Shown here: positions 12,901 to 12,927 of the stretch, in pieces | Layout of the letters: each line of letters starts with the position of its first letter | Numbering within the stretch: position 1 is the stretch's first letter | DNA from: RGIG4608 sp045606265 | GTDB lineage: Bacteria > Bacillota > Clostridia > Oscillospirales > CAG-272 | Length of the DNA stretch: 12,927 nucleotides | Assembly: GCA_045606265.1 (NCBI GenBank) | Contig: JAZURO010000106.1 | Coordinates: 1-12,927, forward strand | Reading direction: 5' to 3' | The notes under the pieces: generated by a model | The model's input: the letters and a program-made list of their open reading frames with translations, nothing else | Databases searched by the model: none | What the model was told of the DNA's origin: nothing | Program-made: the position numbers and the translations under genes

Positions 12901-12927
12901 TGAAGTCGGATCGTAGCCATGTCGTTC

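Overview
The window looks like chromosomal DNA from a low-GC Gram-positive anaerobe of the class Clostridia, probably an uncultured gut-type lineage. The evidence is the purine-rich GGAGG-type ribosome binding sites, sigma-A-like promoters with 17 bp spacers, an NADP-type glutamate dehydrogenase, YitT and DUF378 membrane proteins, and a ParABS locus with consensus parS palindromes. No genus can be named from the sequence alone.

Layout. Positions 1-428 carry no gene but are packed with inverted and direct repeats. tmk (429-1061, minus) follows, then a second gene-free, hairpin-rich stretch (1062-1395). Next comes a minus-strand block read from high to low coordinates. The first part, gdhA-radC-thiI-rsmG (8969 to 4843), starts from a perfect consensus promoter at 9024-9052 and ends at a strong intrinsic terminator at 4791-4827. 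After that lies a cluster of parS sites (4623-4785), then parA-parB-serS (4458 to 1396) from its own extended -10 promoter. The rsmG-parA-parB order is the familiar origin-proximal arrangement, but mnmE/mnmG, which usually precede rsmG, are replaced here by thiI, radC and gdhA.

Right of gdhA is a second minus-strand unit: a small SdpR/ArsR-type repressor (9891-10157) followed 28 bp later by a membrane-anchored TPR protein (9089-9862). It has a perfect consensus promoter with a candidate operator over the start point. Divergent from it is a YitT-family membrane protein (10426-11280, plus). It converges on a DEDDh exonuclease with a zinc-ribbon-like knuckle and an unrecognised N-terminal region (11328-12410, minus, probable TTG start), and the two share a bidirectional terminator. 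The window closes with a small DUF378 membrane protein (12635-12847, plus) and its terminator.

The most interesting non-coding signals are three. The first is the parS array: three perfect sites, one with a single mismatch and a half-decayed fifth, at 33-40 bp spacing. The second is the 1-300 region, a chain of hairpins with a repeated 24-bp palindrome, terminal inverted repeats and flanking direct repeats. The third is a GC-rich hairpin element present twice (about 290 and 1326), with stem differences that keep base pairing. No wholly new gene system such as a CRISPR array, toxin pair or phage-defence cassette is visible.
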